The notes: generated by a model not told the origin, from the sequence alone. DNA of 64,000 nucleotides from Mesorhizobium sp. 131-2-1 (GCF_016756535.1 NZ_AP023247.1:5022501-5086500), one strand, 5' to 3'. Shown: positions 1 to 7,966, numbered from the stretch's first letter. Numbers and translations: made by a program.

Positions 1-61
1 GGGCACTGTCATTCCGGAGGCGGCGGACAGGCTTATGGACCGACTGCTGGCTGCAGCATAA
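1..61 (+). CDS. C-terminal tail of an upstream gene (partial, function unknown)
   Basis: The frame starting at base 2 is open from the window edge and ends at TAA 59-61. The tail reads roughly GTVIPEAADRLMDRLLAAA, a leucine/alanine-rich helical ending typical of real protein C-termini. Only 19 codons are visible, so no family can be named. It is on the same strand as the toxin-antitoxin pair that follows, but 72 bases and a likely promoter separate them. It could also be chance reading of non-coding DNA. Confidence 0.35.
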   Translation, partial: GTVIPEAADRLMDRLLAAA

Positions 62-63
62 GG

Positions 64-120
64 GCGTTATAATTGCCGTTGCAACAATCGGCGCCTCGCG
101 TTATAATCGGCGTTGCAACA
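64..120 (+). promoter_or_regulatory. Two direct-repeat operator/promoter boxes upstream of the toxin-antitoxin operon
   Basis: A 23-bp unit occurs at 64-86 and again at 98-120, differing at only a few central bases. Each copy holds TTATAAT (67-73, 101-107), which resembles a -10 box, followed by the perfect palindrome GTTGCAAC (78-85, 112-119). The copies are 34 bp apart centre to centre, close to three helical turns. The second copy ends 13 bases before the antitoxin start. Autoregulation by the AbrB-type antitoxin is the natural reading; the binding itself is inferred. Confidence 0.55.
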
Positions 121-133
121 GGGATGATCCGTT

Positions 134-355
134 ATGAACACCACCATTCGCAAGATCGGCAATTCCGAAGGCGTTATCCTGCCTAAAGAGCTTCTCGACC
201 GCTTGAACATGAAGGCGGGCGACCAGCTTCAGATCGTCGAGACGGACAAAGGCATTGCCCTTGAACCGGTGGACGACAGCTTCGAGCGGCAGATGGAAGC
301 TGCCCGCAGGGTCATGGATAAGTACAAGGTTGCGCTTCAGAAGCTCGCCGAATGA
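134..355 (+). CDS. AbrB/MazE-family antitoxin
   Basis: This 73-residue protein opens with the swapped-hairpin AbrB/SpoVT signature: TIRKIGNSEGVILPKELLDRL, then a hydrophilic strand (AGDQLQIVETDKGIALEP). A charged helical tail from about residue 48 (SFERQMEAARRVMDKYKV) would be the toxin-neutralising part. It overlaps the Doc gene by four bases (ATGA), so the two are translationally coupled. Such proteins bind their own promoter as dimers, and two repeat boxes lie just upstream. The family call is firm; the antitoxin role rests on the partner gene. Confidence 0.88.
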   Translation: MNTTIRKIGNSEGVILPKELLDRLNMKAGDQLQIVETDKGIALEPVDDSFERQMEAARRVMDKYKVALQKLAE

Positions 356-741
356 GCTGGGAGTTTCTGTCGCGTCGCGCCGTCGAAGCGATGCATGCGG
401 AGCAGTTGCGCCGCCATGGCGGCGCCCAAGGTTTGAGAGACGAGAATGCTCTCGAATCCGCGCTCGCCCGTGCCGAGAACAAGGCCAACTATGGAGATCC
501 GTCGGTCGAGGATTTAGCGGCGGCCTATTTCTTCGGCATTGCCAGGAACCATGCTTTCGTCGATGGCAACAAGCGTACGGCCATGGTCGCCGCGGGCGCT
601 TTCCTGATCATCAACGGCTACAGCCTTACGGCAGACAACGGAACGGTCTACGAATTCGTGATGGGCGTTGCCGCAGGCGAGATCGACGAGGCGGGCGCGG
701 CAGCCTTCTTCCGCGACCACGTCGTCAAGCTCGAGGATTAG
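352..741 (+). CDS. doc: Doc-type toxin of the Fic family
   Basis: 129 residues, the usual size for death-on-curing toxins. The Fic loop is visible at residues 67-75 as HAFVDGNKR, matching H-x-F-x-D-(A/G)-N-K-R. Doc proteins carry K where AMP-transferring Fic enzymes have G, and P1 Doc phosphorylates EF-Tu to stop translation. The same target is likely here but not shown by sequence. The partner is an AbrB-type rather than a Phd-type antitoxin. The gene ends tail-to-tail with the GreA-like gene, overlapping it by four bases (738-741). Confidence 0.88.
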   Translation: MSWEFLSRRAVEAMHAEQLRRHGGAQGLRDENALESALARAENKANYGDPSVEDLAAAYFFGIARNHAFVDGNKRTAMVAAGAFLIINGYSLTADNGTVYEFVMGVAAGEIDEAGAAAFFRDHVVKLED

Positions 742-1211
742 CCGTCCGAAAGCTTGGTGATCTCCCATTCCTTGCCGTTGACCGCAGCCACGTCGCCGAC
801 CTTCTTGCCGAACAGCGCCACGGCCATCGGCGAGACATGGGAAATGCTACCCTTTGACGGATCGGCCTCGTCCTCGCCGACGATGCGCCAGTGCACCTTC
901 TTGCCGTCGTCGCCTTCCAGCGTGACGCCCATGCCGAAGCGGACCACGTCGCTGCCCGGCTCCGGCGCGGAAAGCTCGGCGTTCTCGCGCCGCGCGGTCC
1001 AGTAGCGCAGGTCGCGCGACACGACGGCAATCCGTTCGCGGTCGCCCTTCCTTTCGGCCTTCGCCAGAATGTCGCGCAATTCAGCGAGATTGTCCTCGAT
1101 CATCGCTAGGCCGCGCTCCGTCACCAGATTGCGGTGCGTGCTGATCGGCCGCTCGCCGACGCCGGCGATGGCATTCTCGCTGTCTTCTTCGCGGGTGAAA
1201 GCTCTGCTCAT
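738..1211 (-). CDS. GreA/GreB-family transcription elongation factor-like protein
   Basis: 157 residues. A helical, charged N-terminal half (about 30-80, TERGLAMIEDNLAELRDILAKA) is followed by a GreA/GreB C-terminal FKBP-like domain at about 89-155, with VHWRIVGEDEADPSKG and SPMAVALFGKKVGD typical of the family. Gre factors reach into the RNA polymerase secondary channel and trigger cleavage of backtracked RNA. The acidic pair expected at the coiled-coil tip is not clearly placed, so it may be a divergent paralogue rather than housekeeping GreA. It stands alone between two plus-strand units. Confidence 0.75.
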   Translation of the reverse strand: MSRAFTREEDSENAIAGVGERPISTHRNLVTERGLAMIEDNLAELRDILAKAERKGDRERIAVVSRDLRYWTARRENAELSAPEPGSDVVRFGMGVTLEGDDGKKVHWRIVGEDEADPSKGSISHVSPMAVALFGKKVGDVAAVNGKEWEITKLSDG

Positions 1212-1314
1212 CCAATGAACTTAGGCCCGGTGTGGCCTGGGCACAAGTCGTAGTGCGACGGCTGGCCTGGCACGATTCCTGCGACGCAGATGGCAAACGC
1301 CAGGACCTGTGCCG

Positions 1315-2691
1315 ATGTTGGACAGACGAACGCTGCTTGCCCAGACCGCCGGCTTTGCCGTGGCCGGCCTTTGCCTCGGCAAGGCCTCGGCGAAGGTGCT
1401 GCCGGGAATCGAGAAGGCCTCGATGCGCGGCTCGATCAACGCTGCCGAGCTTGGCGTGCAGCCGGGCGCGCTCGACGACCAGAGCAAAGCCTTCGCCAAG
1501 CTTCTCAACGATGCCAGCGAGCGCGACGCGCCTGTGTTCTTGCCGCAGGGCACCTATGTCGTCTCCAATCTCAAGCTGCCGGCGCGACTGCGCCTGTCCG
1601 GCGTGCCGGGCGCCACGCGCATCGTCTATGGCGGCAACGGCCACTTGATGATGGCCGAGCAGGCCGAGCATATCGAGCTCAGCGGGCTGGTGCTCGACGG
1701 CTCGAACCGCTGGCTGGCCGATTACACGCAAGGACTGCTCGACTTGCGCCGCGTCGCCCACCTCGTCGTCGACAATTGCCAGGTCACTGGCAGCGGCAAG
1801 AACGGACTGGCGCTGCAGCATGTTTCGGGCCGGGTCGAGCGCTCCGACATTTCCGGCGCGGCCGATGCCGGCATCTATTCGGTCGAGGCCGGCGGGCTGG
1901 AGATCTCCGGCAATACGGTCTCCGACTGCGCCAATGGCGGCATCCTCGTGCATCGCTGGCAGCAAGCGGAGGACGGCACGATCGTCAGCGGCAACCGCGT
2001 GGAGCGCATCGGCGCGAGGAGCGGCGGCACCGGCCAGAACGGCAACGGCATCAACGCCTTCCGCGCCGGCAATGTCGTCATATCGGGCAACATCGTCTCG
2101 GACTGCGCCTTCTCGGCGATCCGCGCCAACAGCTCCAGCAATCTGCAGGTCACCGGCAACACCTGCTCGCGCTCGGGCGAGACGGCGCTCTATTCCGAAT
2201 TCTCCTTCGAGGGCGTCATCATCGGCAACAACATCATAGACGGTGCGGCCAACGGTATTTCGATCGTCAATTTCAACGAAGGCGGCCGCATGGGCGTGTG
2301 CTCGAACAACATCGTGCGCAATCTCTCGACCGTCGGCCCCTACCCCGCCGACGCGCCCGGCTTCGGCGTCGGCATCAGCGTCGAGGCCGACACCACGGTG
2401 TCCGCCAATGTCGTCGAGAACGCGCCGCTCTACGGCATGCAGATCGGCTGGGGGCCGTATCTGCGCAATGTCGTGGCCACCGGCAACATCATCCGCAAGG
2501 CCGGAACCGGCATTGCCGTCTCGGTGGTCGAAGGCGCGGGAACGGCGATCATCTCCGACAATGTCATCGACGGCGCGCTGAACGGCGCCATCATCGGCCA
2601 GCGCTGGGCGGAGCCGGCAACCGGCGACCTCGCCCAGTCAACTAGCACGGGGCACGGCCATCTGGCCGTCGAGCGCAATCACGTCAGCTAG
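1315..2691 (+). CDS. Tat-exported parallel beta-helix repeat protein
   Basis: The N-terminus has a twin-arginine signal (LDRRTLLAQ followed by a hydrophobic stretch and AKA). From about residue 100 to the end the protein is built of repeating strands of the form G-x-x-I-S-G-N-x-V, as in right-handed parallel beta-helices of pectate lyase type. It resembles the alphaproteobacterial 'RR plus repeat' family (TIGR03808), which has no assigned function. AGGA at 1302-1305 is 9 bases before ATG 1315, so I prefer that start over GTG 1309. A polysaccharide-binding or lyase role is possible; no catalytic residues can be assigned. Confidence 0.82.
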   Translation: MLDRRTLLAQTAGFAVAGLCLGKASAKVLPGIEKASMRGSINAAELGVQPGALDDQSKAFAKLLNDASERDAPVFLPQGTYVVSNLKLPARLRLSGVPGATRIVYGGNGHLMMAEQAEHIELSGLVLDGSNRWLADYTQGLLDLRRVAHLVVDNCQVTGSGKNGLALQHVSGRVERSDISGAADAGIYSVEAGGLEISGNTVSDCANGGILVHRWQQAEDGTIVSGNRVERIGARSGGTGQNGNGINAFRAGNVVISGNIVSDCAFSAIRANSSSNLQVTGNTCSRSGETALYSEFSFEGVIIGNNIIDGAANGISIVNFNEGGRMGVCSNNIVRNLSTVGPYPADAPGFGVGISVEADTTVSANVVENAPLYGMQIGWGPYLRNVVATGNIIRKAGTGIAVSVVEGAGTAIISDNVIDGALNGAIIGQRWAEPATGDLAQSTSTGHGHLAVERNHVS

Positions 2692-2701
2692 ACCCAGGAT
2701 C

Positions 2702-2755
2702 GCCTGAACGCTTTTGGCGATCAAGGAGACGCGAGGACGACATCGCCTGATCGGC
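2702..2755. repeat. 54-bp intergenic repeat, copy 1
   Basis: 51 of 54 bases are identical to 5784-5837, in the same orientation. The unit begins and ends near GCCTGA and carries the short inverted arms GGCGAT and ATCGCC. Copy 1 begins 11 bases after the stop of the beta-helix gene, between convergent genes. The exact boundaries, with unrelated flanks, suggest a dispersed repetitive element rather than a duplicated gene end. Confidence 0.8.
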
Positions 2756-2836
2756 ACTTGCACGCGCGCGTCCAAGTCGCCGATCCCCACCTCGCCGCTC
2801 TGTCCGGCTCGCGACCCTCCTCACAAGGGGACGGAC

Positions 2837-3769
2837 CTATTGCAGCGCGGTCTTCACCGCGGCGGCCGCATCGCCACCGTCGAAGGTCGTGACGCCGGCA
2901 AGCCATGGAGTGACAGCGTCCGGGTTGGCCTTCAGCCAGTCGGTCGCCGCAGTGTTGGCTTCGGCACCCTTCAGGATAGCATCCATCATCACGCCTTCCA
3001 TACCCAGGTTGAATTTCAGATTGGAGACGAACTTGCCTGCATTCGGACATTCGGTCAGATAGCCGGCGCGCACGAGGGTGTGGACGATGGCGGCGCCGAA
3101 ACCGGAATCGCCCATGCCGTCGAGATAGGTGAGCTTCATCTCGCCCATCACCGGGTGCGGCGTCCAGCCAAGGAAGACGATCCACTCGTTGTTCTTCATC
3201 GACTGCTCAGCCTGGGTCAGCATACCGGCTTCCGACGACTCCACCAGTTCGAAGCCTTCCAGATTGTCCTTCGGGTTCTTGATCATGTCGAGGATGATGC
3301 GGTTGCCGTCATTGCCAGCCTCGATGCCGTAGATCTTGGCGCCGAACCTGTCCTTGAACTTGCCGAGGTCGGTAAGCGTCTTGACACCGGCATCAGCTAC
3401 ATAAGTCGGCACGACGATGCCGTAACCGGCGCCTTCGAGGTTCGTGCTGACCGACTCGATCGTCTTTTCGTCGAGATAGGGCTTCACTTCGTTGGTCATC
3501 GACGGCATCCAGTTACCGAGGAAGACGTCGACGTCCTTGTTCTTCAGCGAGGCCAAGGTCACCGGCACGGAGAGCTGGGTCGATTCGGGCTCGTAGCCGA
3601 GCGCGGTCAGGAGGACGGAGGCGATGCCCGTGGTCGCCTGGATGTCCGTCCAGCCGACGTCTGACAGGCGCACCTTTTTGCAACTCGCCGGGTCGGCGGC
3701 GAAGGCCACGCCCGTGGACAGGAAAGCCACCAGGCCAAAGCCGGCGGCGAAAATGGTTCTACGCGACAT
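2837..3769 (-). CDS. choX: Choline-binding periplasmic protein of an ABC transporter
   Basis: 310 residues with a Sec signal peptide ending near AFAA. The Sinorhizobium meliloti ChoX ligand residues, as I recall them from its structure (W43, D45, W90, Y119, N156, W205), all appear here shifted by three: W40, D42, W87, Y116, N153, W202. That makes choline (and acetylcholine) binding very likely. GGGAG lies 8 bases before the ATG for MSRR, so I choose 3769 over the upstream in-frame start at 3784. The usual partners choW and choV are not adjacent or anywhere in the window. Confidence 0.92.
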   Translation of the reverse strand: MSRRTIFAAGFGLVAFLSTGVAFAADPASCKKVRLSDVGWTDIQATTGIASVLLTALGYEPESTQLSVPVTLASLKNKDVDVFLGNWMPSMTNEVKPYLDEKTIESVSTNLEGAGYGIVVPTYVADAGVKTLTDLGKFKDRFGAKIYGIEAGNDGNRIILDMIKNPKDNLEGFELVESSEAGMLTQAEQSMKNNEWIVFLGWTPHPVMGEMKLTYLDGMGDSGFGAAIVHTLVRAGYLTECPNAGKFVSNLKFNLGMEGVMMDAILKGAEANTAATDWLKANPDAVTPWLAGVTTFDGGDAAAAVKTALQ

Positions 3770-3944
3770 CGAGGATTCTCCCATTGTGAATCGGTTTGTA
3801 GGGCGGTTACTTTCTTCGCCCGTTGCGGCCGCAGCAGCATGGTTGCGTCCGTTTTTCTTGGACTTCCAACTTCACCTGAAATCAGCACTTTCCCGCGCCA
3901 CGCCCGCAGCTGCGAGAATGGTTTGTTGAACCGCTGCGTTGCTC

Positions 3945-4976
3945 TCAGAACCTGATTACGAAACGACCTTTTGACTGCCCTTTTTCAAGCGCGATCAGTG
4001 CGTCGGTCACCTCCTCAAGAGTTATGGTCTCGACCATGGTTTCCAGGGGTCGTTCCGCGTGCATAGCGATCAGTTCGCGCATCTCCTGTCGCGTGCCAAC
4101 GCTGGTTCCGGTGACGACGACGCCGGTCGCCGTCAGCCATTCCTGGATGAGCGGCACTGGCTCGAACACCATGGCAGCGGCAATGATTCTTCCACGTGGA
4201 CGAATACCCGCGACCATTGCGTCCCACGTCGCGGTTGTCGGCGCGAAATTGATGCAGGCATGATACTTCGTGCCCTTCGCTGCCAGCCTCGACGGCAAGC
4301 TGACATCGGCGATCTCGGTTTCTGTCGCGCCATAACGGCGCGCGATTTCCAGCTTCGCCGGGTCGCGATCGACCGCCAGCACGTTGACGCCGAGCCGGCT
4401 GGCGATCTGCACCGCATAGAGGCCAAGCCCACCGCAGCCGAAGACGATGGCGCTCTCGCCCGCCTTCAGCGCGGCCCGCCTCACCGCGCCGTAAGCGGTA
4501 ATGCCGGCGCACATCACCGGGGCCGTGCTCACAGGGTCGATCGTCTCGGGCAGCGCAACGGCAAACCTGGCATCGCAGACGACGTATTCGGCAAAGGCGC
4601 CAGGCACGTTTAATCCATGCGCCCGATGGTGCTGGCAGAACGACTCATAGCCATCCAGGCATTCGTCGCAATGGCAGCAGGTGTCGTGGATCCAGGGGAC
4701 GCCCACCCTCTCACCGGGCGTCCAGCCGCTCACGCCTGCTCCGAGCGCCTCGACGCGGCCGATGCCCTCATGGCCCATGACAAAGGGCGAAGGCGCATGC
4801 GGCGGAACACTCTCGCCGCGCCAGATGTGCACATCGGTGTGGCAGACCCCGCAGACCTGCAGCCGCACCAGGATCTGGCCTGGCCCGGCGATGGGGCGTG
4901 GCACGCTGGTGACGTCAAGCGGCTCGCCGTATTTGGACAAGACCGCAGCCCGCATAGTGGATGTGTTCAACGTCAT
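3945..4976 (-). CDS. Zinc-dependent alcohol dehydrogenase (MDR superfamily)
   Basis: 343 residues. The catalytic-zinc ligands C45 and H69 lie in VCGVCHTDVH and MGHEG. The structural-zinc cysteines C100, C103, C106 and C114 follow the classic C-x2-C-x2-C-x7-C spacing. A Rossmann motif (FGCGGLGLYAVQ) binds NAD(P). The substrate is unknown; the nearest relatives I recognise are Adh-type enzymes for primary alcohols. GGAG precedes ATG 4976, and the open frame upstream of it is the antisense of the TetR gene. It is transcribed away from that TetR gene, its probable regulator. Confidence 0.88.
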   Translation of the reverse strand: MTLNTSTMRAAVLSKYGEPLDVTSVPRPIAGPGQILVRLQVCGVCHTDVHIWRGESVPPHAPSPFVMGHEGIGRVEALGAGVSGWTPGERVGVPWIHDTCCHCDECLDGYESFCQHHRAHGLNVPGAFAEYVVCDARFAVALPETIDPVSTAPVMCAGITAYGAVRRAALKAGESAIVFGCGGLGLYAVQIASRLGVNVLAVDRDPAKLEIARRYGATETEIADVSLPSRLAAKGTKYHACINFAPTTATWDAMVAGIRPRGRIIAAAMVFEPVPLIQEWLTATGVVVTGTSVGTRQEMRELIAMHAERPLETMVETITLEEVTDALIALEKGQSKGRFVIRF

Positions 4977-5108
4977 CGATACTCCGTTGGGCCTCCGCCT
5001 CGCACACGTCGCCTCGTTCCGGCGATGCCGGCGCAGTTGCGGTCGAGGCATTGCATTTGTCTTGTCCTGGCAGCCTAGGCTCGCGAAAATTATATGACAA
5101 GAGAAAAA

Positions 5109-5126
5109 TTTGTTAGAGCGTACAAA
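5109..5126. promoter_or_regulatory. Candidate TetR operator between the dehydrogenase and its regulator
   Basis: TTTGTTAGAGCGTACAAA is an inverted repeat with arms TTTGT and ACAAA around an 8-base centre, 25 bases before the preferred TetR start. A second, wider inverted pair (TCTTGTC 5060-5066 and GACAAGA 5096-5102) also lies in the divergent gap. The size suits a TetR dimer. Which of the two is bound is not decided by sequence. Confidence 0.45.
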
Positions 5127-5150
5127 AAATCGGTCAGTTATAAGAATCGC

Positions 5151-5789
5151 ATGGCAACCAAAGCGAAAAAGCAGAAGACCCGGATCGAAGATATCCGGCG
5201 GATCGAGCTGATCGAGGCAGCGCATCGCATCTTTCTGCGTGATGGGCTGAAGGGCCTGACGACGACCCGGATATGCCATGAGGCTGGCATGTCGCAGGGT
5301 ATTTTGACCTATTATTTCAAGGACAAGGACCAGGTCCTCTTTGAAATGGTGCGGTTCGCCAATCGCCTTCTGATGGATGCGGTTGTGGTCAATCTCCGTC
5401 AGGCAGAGACCCGATGGGATCGTTTGATGGCGATTGTCGACGGCAATTTTCCGGAAGAGAAATTCGAACGCAACACGGCGAACGCCTGGATCTCCTTCTA
5501 CGCGGAAGCGGCGCACAACCCCCGCTACGCACGTCTGCAGCAGCTGTTCTACAAGCGGCTGCGGTCGAACATAGGCTCGGCGCTTTCGCCATTTTGTGCG
5601 AAGGGCGAGATCGACCATTTCGTGCGTGGCTTTGCCGCCATGCTCGACGGCCTTTGGCTGAGGCGGGGGCACTCCGACGACGATATCTCACGTTTGGAGG
5701 CGAGGACGCTGCTCATCGAATATTCGGAAAAGACGCTTGGCGCTGACATGACAACGAAGCTGAAGACGCTTCAGTTGGAAGCGGCCTGA
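5151..5789 (+). CDS. TetR-family regulator, BetI-like
   Basis: 212 residues from ATG 5151. The N-terminal helix-turn-helix reads GLTTTRICHEAGMSQGILTYYFKDKDQV. The C-terminal part (RLQQLFYKRLRSN, FAAMLDGLWLRRG) matches the ligand domain of BetI-type regulators. An earlier in-frame ATG at 5094 would add 19 lysine-rich residues and would run through the palindrome at 5109-5126, so I prefer the later start. It probably controls the divergent alcohol dehydrogenase. Its stop codon TGA (5787-5789) lies inside copy 2 of the 54-bp repeat. Confidence 0.85.
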   Translation: MATKAKKQKTRIEDIRRIELIEAAHRIFLRDGLKGLTTTRICHEAGMSQGILTYYFKDKDQVLFEMVRFANRLLMDAVVVNLRQAETRWDRLMAIVDGNFPEEKFERNTANAWISFYAEAAHNPRYARLQQLFYKRLRSNIGSALSPFCAKGEIDHFVRGFAAMLDGLWLRRGHSDDDISRLEARTLLIEYSEKTLGADMTTKLKTLQLEAA

Positions 5790-5837
5790 ACGCTTTTGGC
5801 GATCAACGAGACGCGAGGACGAGATCGCCTGATCTGC
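5784..5837. repeat. 54-bp intergenic repeat, copy 2
   Basis: Same unit and orientation as 2702-2755 with three mismatches. The first six bases, GCCTGA, include the TGA stop codon of the TetR gene, so the element has landed on, or replaced, the end of that coding region. The next gene starts 40 bases after it. Confidence 0.8.
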
Positions 5838-5877
5838 TAGGACGGTCGATATTCCGTTCCTTCCAGGTCATGGCCGC

Positions 5878-6930
5878 ATGGACGCCAATATCGCTCTCAT
5901 CGACACAGGATCGCCATCACGCGGCATGCATCCTTGCCTGTGCACGGGCCGCATCCAAGAAACCGGTGACGTCGTCACCCTGGTGTTCAAGAGGGCCGAT
6001 GGCCGGGCCTTCGATTTCCTAGCTGGGCAGTTCGTCACCATCCGTTTCTCCTCGGGTGGCCAGACGTACTCACGGGTGTTCACCATTGCCTCACCGCCAA
6101 CCCGGGCGGACCGCATCGCCTTGACGATCAAGGCGGCTGCAGACGGCAGGGCGACGCGCATCCTGCACGACCACTTCGGCGAAGGCAGCGCTGTCGAGAT
6201 CAGCGACGCCGGCGGCGACTTCACGCTGGAGGGCCGCGCCGTAGAGAAGGCCCTGTTCCTCTGCGCCGGAAGCGGCATCACGCCACTGATGTCGATGGTG
6301 CGTGACCTGCACGACAACGGCGAGGATCTGGACGTCGCGTTCATCCAATGCGCCCGCACGCCGGACGACATCCTTTTCGGCCATGAACTCCGGATGCTCT
6401 CCGAGAGCATGCCGAAGCTGCGCGTCGAAACGGTGTGCAGCCAGGCATCGGGCTCCCCCGATCCGCGTGTCATCGGCCGGCTGGATATGGCGCGGCTGGC
6501 GCGGCTTGTTCCGGACGCGACGGCACGCGCGGTCTTCCTGTGCGGACCTGCAGGCTTCATGCAGACGATGCGCCGTCACATGGTCGAACTCGGGGTTCCG
6601 GCCGGACGGATTTTCGAGGAAGCCTTTGGCGCCGTGCTGGCGACCGCGAAGAGGATGTCTCCGACGGCGAAGGCTATTGTCGCCTTCGAGCGTTCCGGTG
6701 TCCGCTGTGAGGCCGGCGACAACGCCACGATCCTGGAACTGGCTGAAGCCGAGGGTGTCTACATCGACACATCGTGCCGGATGGGCGTGTGCGGCACCTG
6801 CAAGGTCAAGCTGCTCGAAGGCGAGGTTGACTTGAACGATATGGGCGGCCTGTCGGATATGGAGCGTCAGGACGGCTTCATCCTCGCCTGCTGCAGCACG
6901 CCAAGGGGCGACATTGCCATCGACCTTTAG
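5878..6930 (+). CDS. Flavin- and 2Fe-2S-containing oxidoreductase (ferredoxin-NAD(P)H reductase, GbcB/phthalate-reductase-like)
   Basis: 350 residues. The order is an FAD-binding beta-barrel (about 15-110, with YSRVFTIAS), an NAD(P)-binding domain (LFLCAGSGITPLMSMV and FLCGPAGFMQ), and a C-terminal plant-type 2Fe-2S ferredoxin domain. Its ligands are C300, C305, C308 and C338. Such proteins pass electrons from NAD(P)H to oxygenases, including the GbcA-type Rieske oxygenase of betaine demethylation. No oxygenase alpha subunit is visible, so the acceptor may be the small Rieske protein at 9052 or the HD protein at 9457. It lies 88 bases after the TetR gene. Confidence 0.85.
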   Translation: MDANIALIDTGSPSRGMHPCLCTGRIQETGDVVTLVFKRADGRAFDFLAGQFVTIRFSSGGQTYSRVFTIASPPTRADRIALTIKAAADGRATRILHDHFGEGSAVEISDAGGDFTLEGRAVEKALFLCAGSGITPLMSMVRDLHDNGEDLDVAFIQCARTPDDILFGHELRMLSESMPKLRVETVCSQASGSPDPRVIGRLDMARLARLVPDATARAVFLCGPAGFMQTMRRHMVELGVPAGRIFEEAFGAVLATAKRMSPTAKAIVAFERSGVRCEAGDNATILELAEAEGVYIDTSCRMGVCGTCKVKLLEGEVDLNDMGGLSDMERQDGFILACCSTPRGDIAIDL

Positions 6931-6951
6931 AGCCCGTCGTCGCTCTGGTTC

Positions 6952-7806
6952 TCACGACGTCATCAATTTGAGCGCCTTGAGCAGGCGAACATGGGTGTGG
7001 GAATGGTGGTGCCTGACATGCACGGCTGAATAGATGGGATGTGAGATCTTCGGCGCATCGGCAACGAGCTGCACCACGCCCTCCTGCCGCAATTTCGTCG
7101 CCACCGTCTCGGTGACGAAGGCGGTGCCACCCCGGCTGCGCAGGAGATAGGCAACGGCGCCGCCGTTTCCGGTCGAGACCGGGCTGTTTTCCAGCTCCGG
7201 CAGCATCTGCTTGTGGGCACGGTTGAAGAAGGCCGAGTAATTGGCACGGATGTAGTCCGCCGCCGTAATCTCGCCGAAGGCAAGGCCGCGCGTCGAAACC
7301 ATGACGAAGTTCTCCTCGGCGATCTGTTCGTAGTGCATGTCCGGCAGGTGCTGCGGTGAATAGAGCACCGCCAAATCGAGGCTGCCGGTGGTGAGGTCGA
7401 GGATCATCTGGTTCGAGTAGTCGATCTCGACATAGATCGCGAGCTTCGGCATCGTTGCCCGCACCCATTCCAGCCACCCTTCCAGCACGCGCTCGTATAG
7501 CTCGAACTGGATGCCGATGCGGATCAGGCGATCGAACTTGCCGACCGATTGGATTTCGCGGCGGGCGTCGAGCCAGCGCAGCCTGACCGCACGCGCATGT
7601 TCCTCGAACCTCAGGCCTGCGACCGTCGGCTCGGTGCCGCTCTTGCCGCGGATGAAAAGCTGCTTGTCCAGCAGCGCTTCCAGCGTGCGGATGCGGCTCG
7701 AAACGGTTGACTGGGTGATGCCCAGCCGCTCCGCCGTCCTGTTGAAGTTGCGGGTTTCGATCAAGTCAAGGAACGTATCCAGGAGTTCGATCTGCATTTC
7801 GGCCAT
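6952..7806 (-). CDS. LysR-family transcriptional regulator
   Basis: 284 residues with a winged helix-turn-helix at the N-terminus (NFNRTAERLGITQSTVSSRIRTLEALL), followed by a periplasmic-binding-like effector domain. It is transcribed away from the amidohydrolase-Rieske-HD operon, and the gap carries a perfect T-N11-A palindrome. It is therefore the probable activator of that operon. The start could be ATG 7806 or the ATG three codons later. The effector cannot be read from sequence. Confidence 0.88.
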   Translation of the reverse strand: MAEMQIELLDTFLDLIETRNFNRTAERLGITQSTVSSRIRTLEALLDKQLFIRGKSGTEPTVAGLRFEEHARAVRLRWLDARREIQSVGKFDRLIRIGIQFELYERVLEGWLEWVRATMPKLAIYVEIDYSNQMILDLTTGSLDLAVLYSPQHLPDMHYEQIAEENFVMVSTRGLAFGEITAADYIRANYSAFFNRAHKQMLPELENSPVSTGNGGAVAYLLRSRGGTAFVTETVATKLRQEGVVQLVADAPKISHPIYSAVHVRHHHSHTHVRLLKALKLMTS

Positions 7807-7860
7807 CCAACGGAAAAATCCCGCAACGGCTATCGCTTTTTCACCGCGCTCCGCAACGGG

Positions 7861-7879
7861 TAATCGGATTCTTCGATTA
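7861..7879. promoter_or_regulatory. LysR-box palindrome
   Basis: TAATCGGATTCTTCGATTA has perfect 6-bp arms (TAATCG, CGATTA) and fits the T-N11-A rule at its core. It lies 54 bases upstream of the LysR start and 87 upstream of the amidohydrolase start. This is the normal place for the recognition half-site of a divergent LysR activator. Confidence 0.6.
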
Positions 7880-7966
7880 ATACCCTGTCCCTGGTTGCGT
7901 TGCCGGTTCGGCCGCCGAAGCGCACGGTCGCTTCATCCATCCCACCCCATGGCAGGCGAAGCATCC

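Noticed and set aside
3945..5672. 575-residue reading of the alcohol dehydrogenase with a 232-residue N-terminal extension
   Set aside because: The extension is the antisense of the TetR gene and contains no domain; a ribosome site and the normal family start are at 4976.
7511..7966. 152-residue N-terminal extension of the amidohydrolase
   Set aside because: It runs antisense through the LysR gene and through the LysR box; the metal motif DTDVH begins right after ATG 7967.
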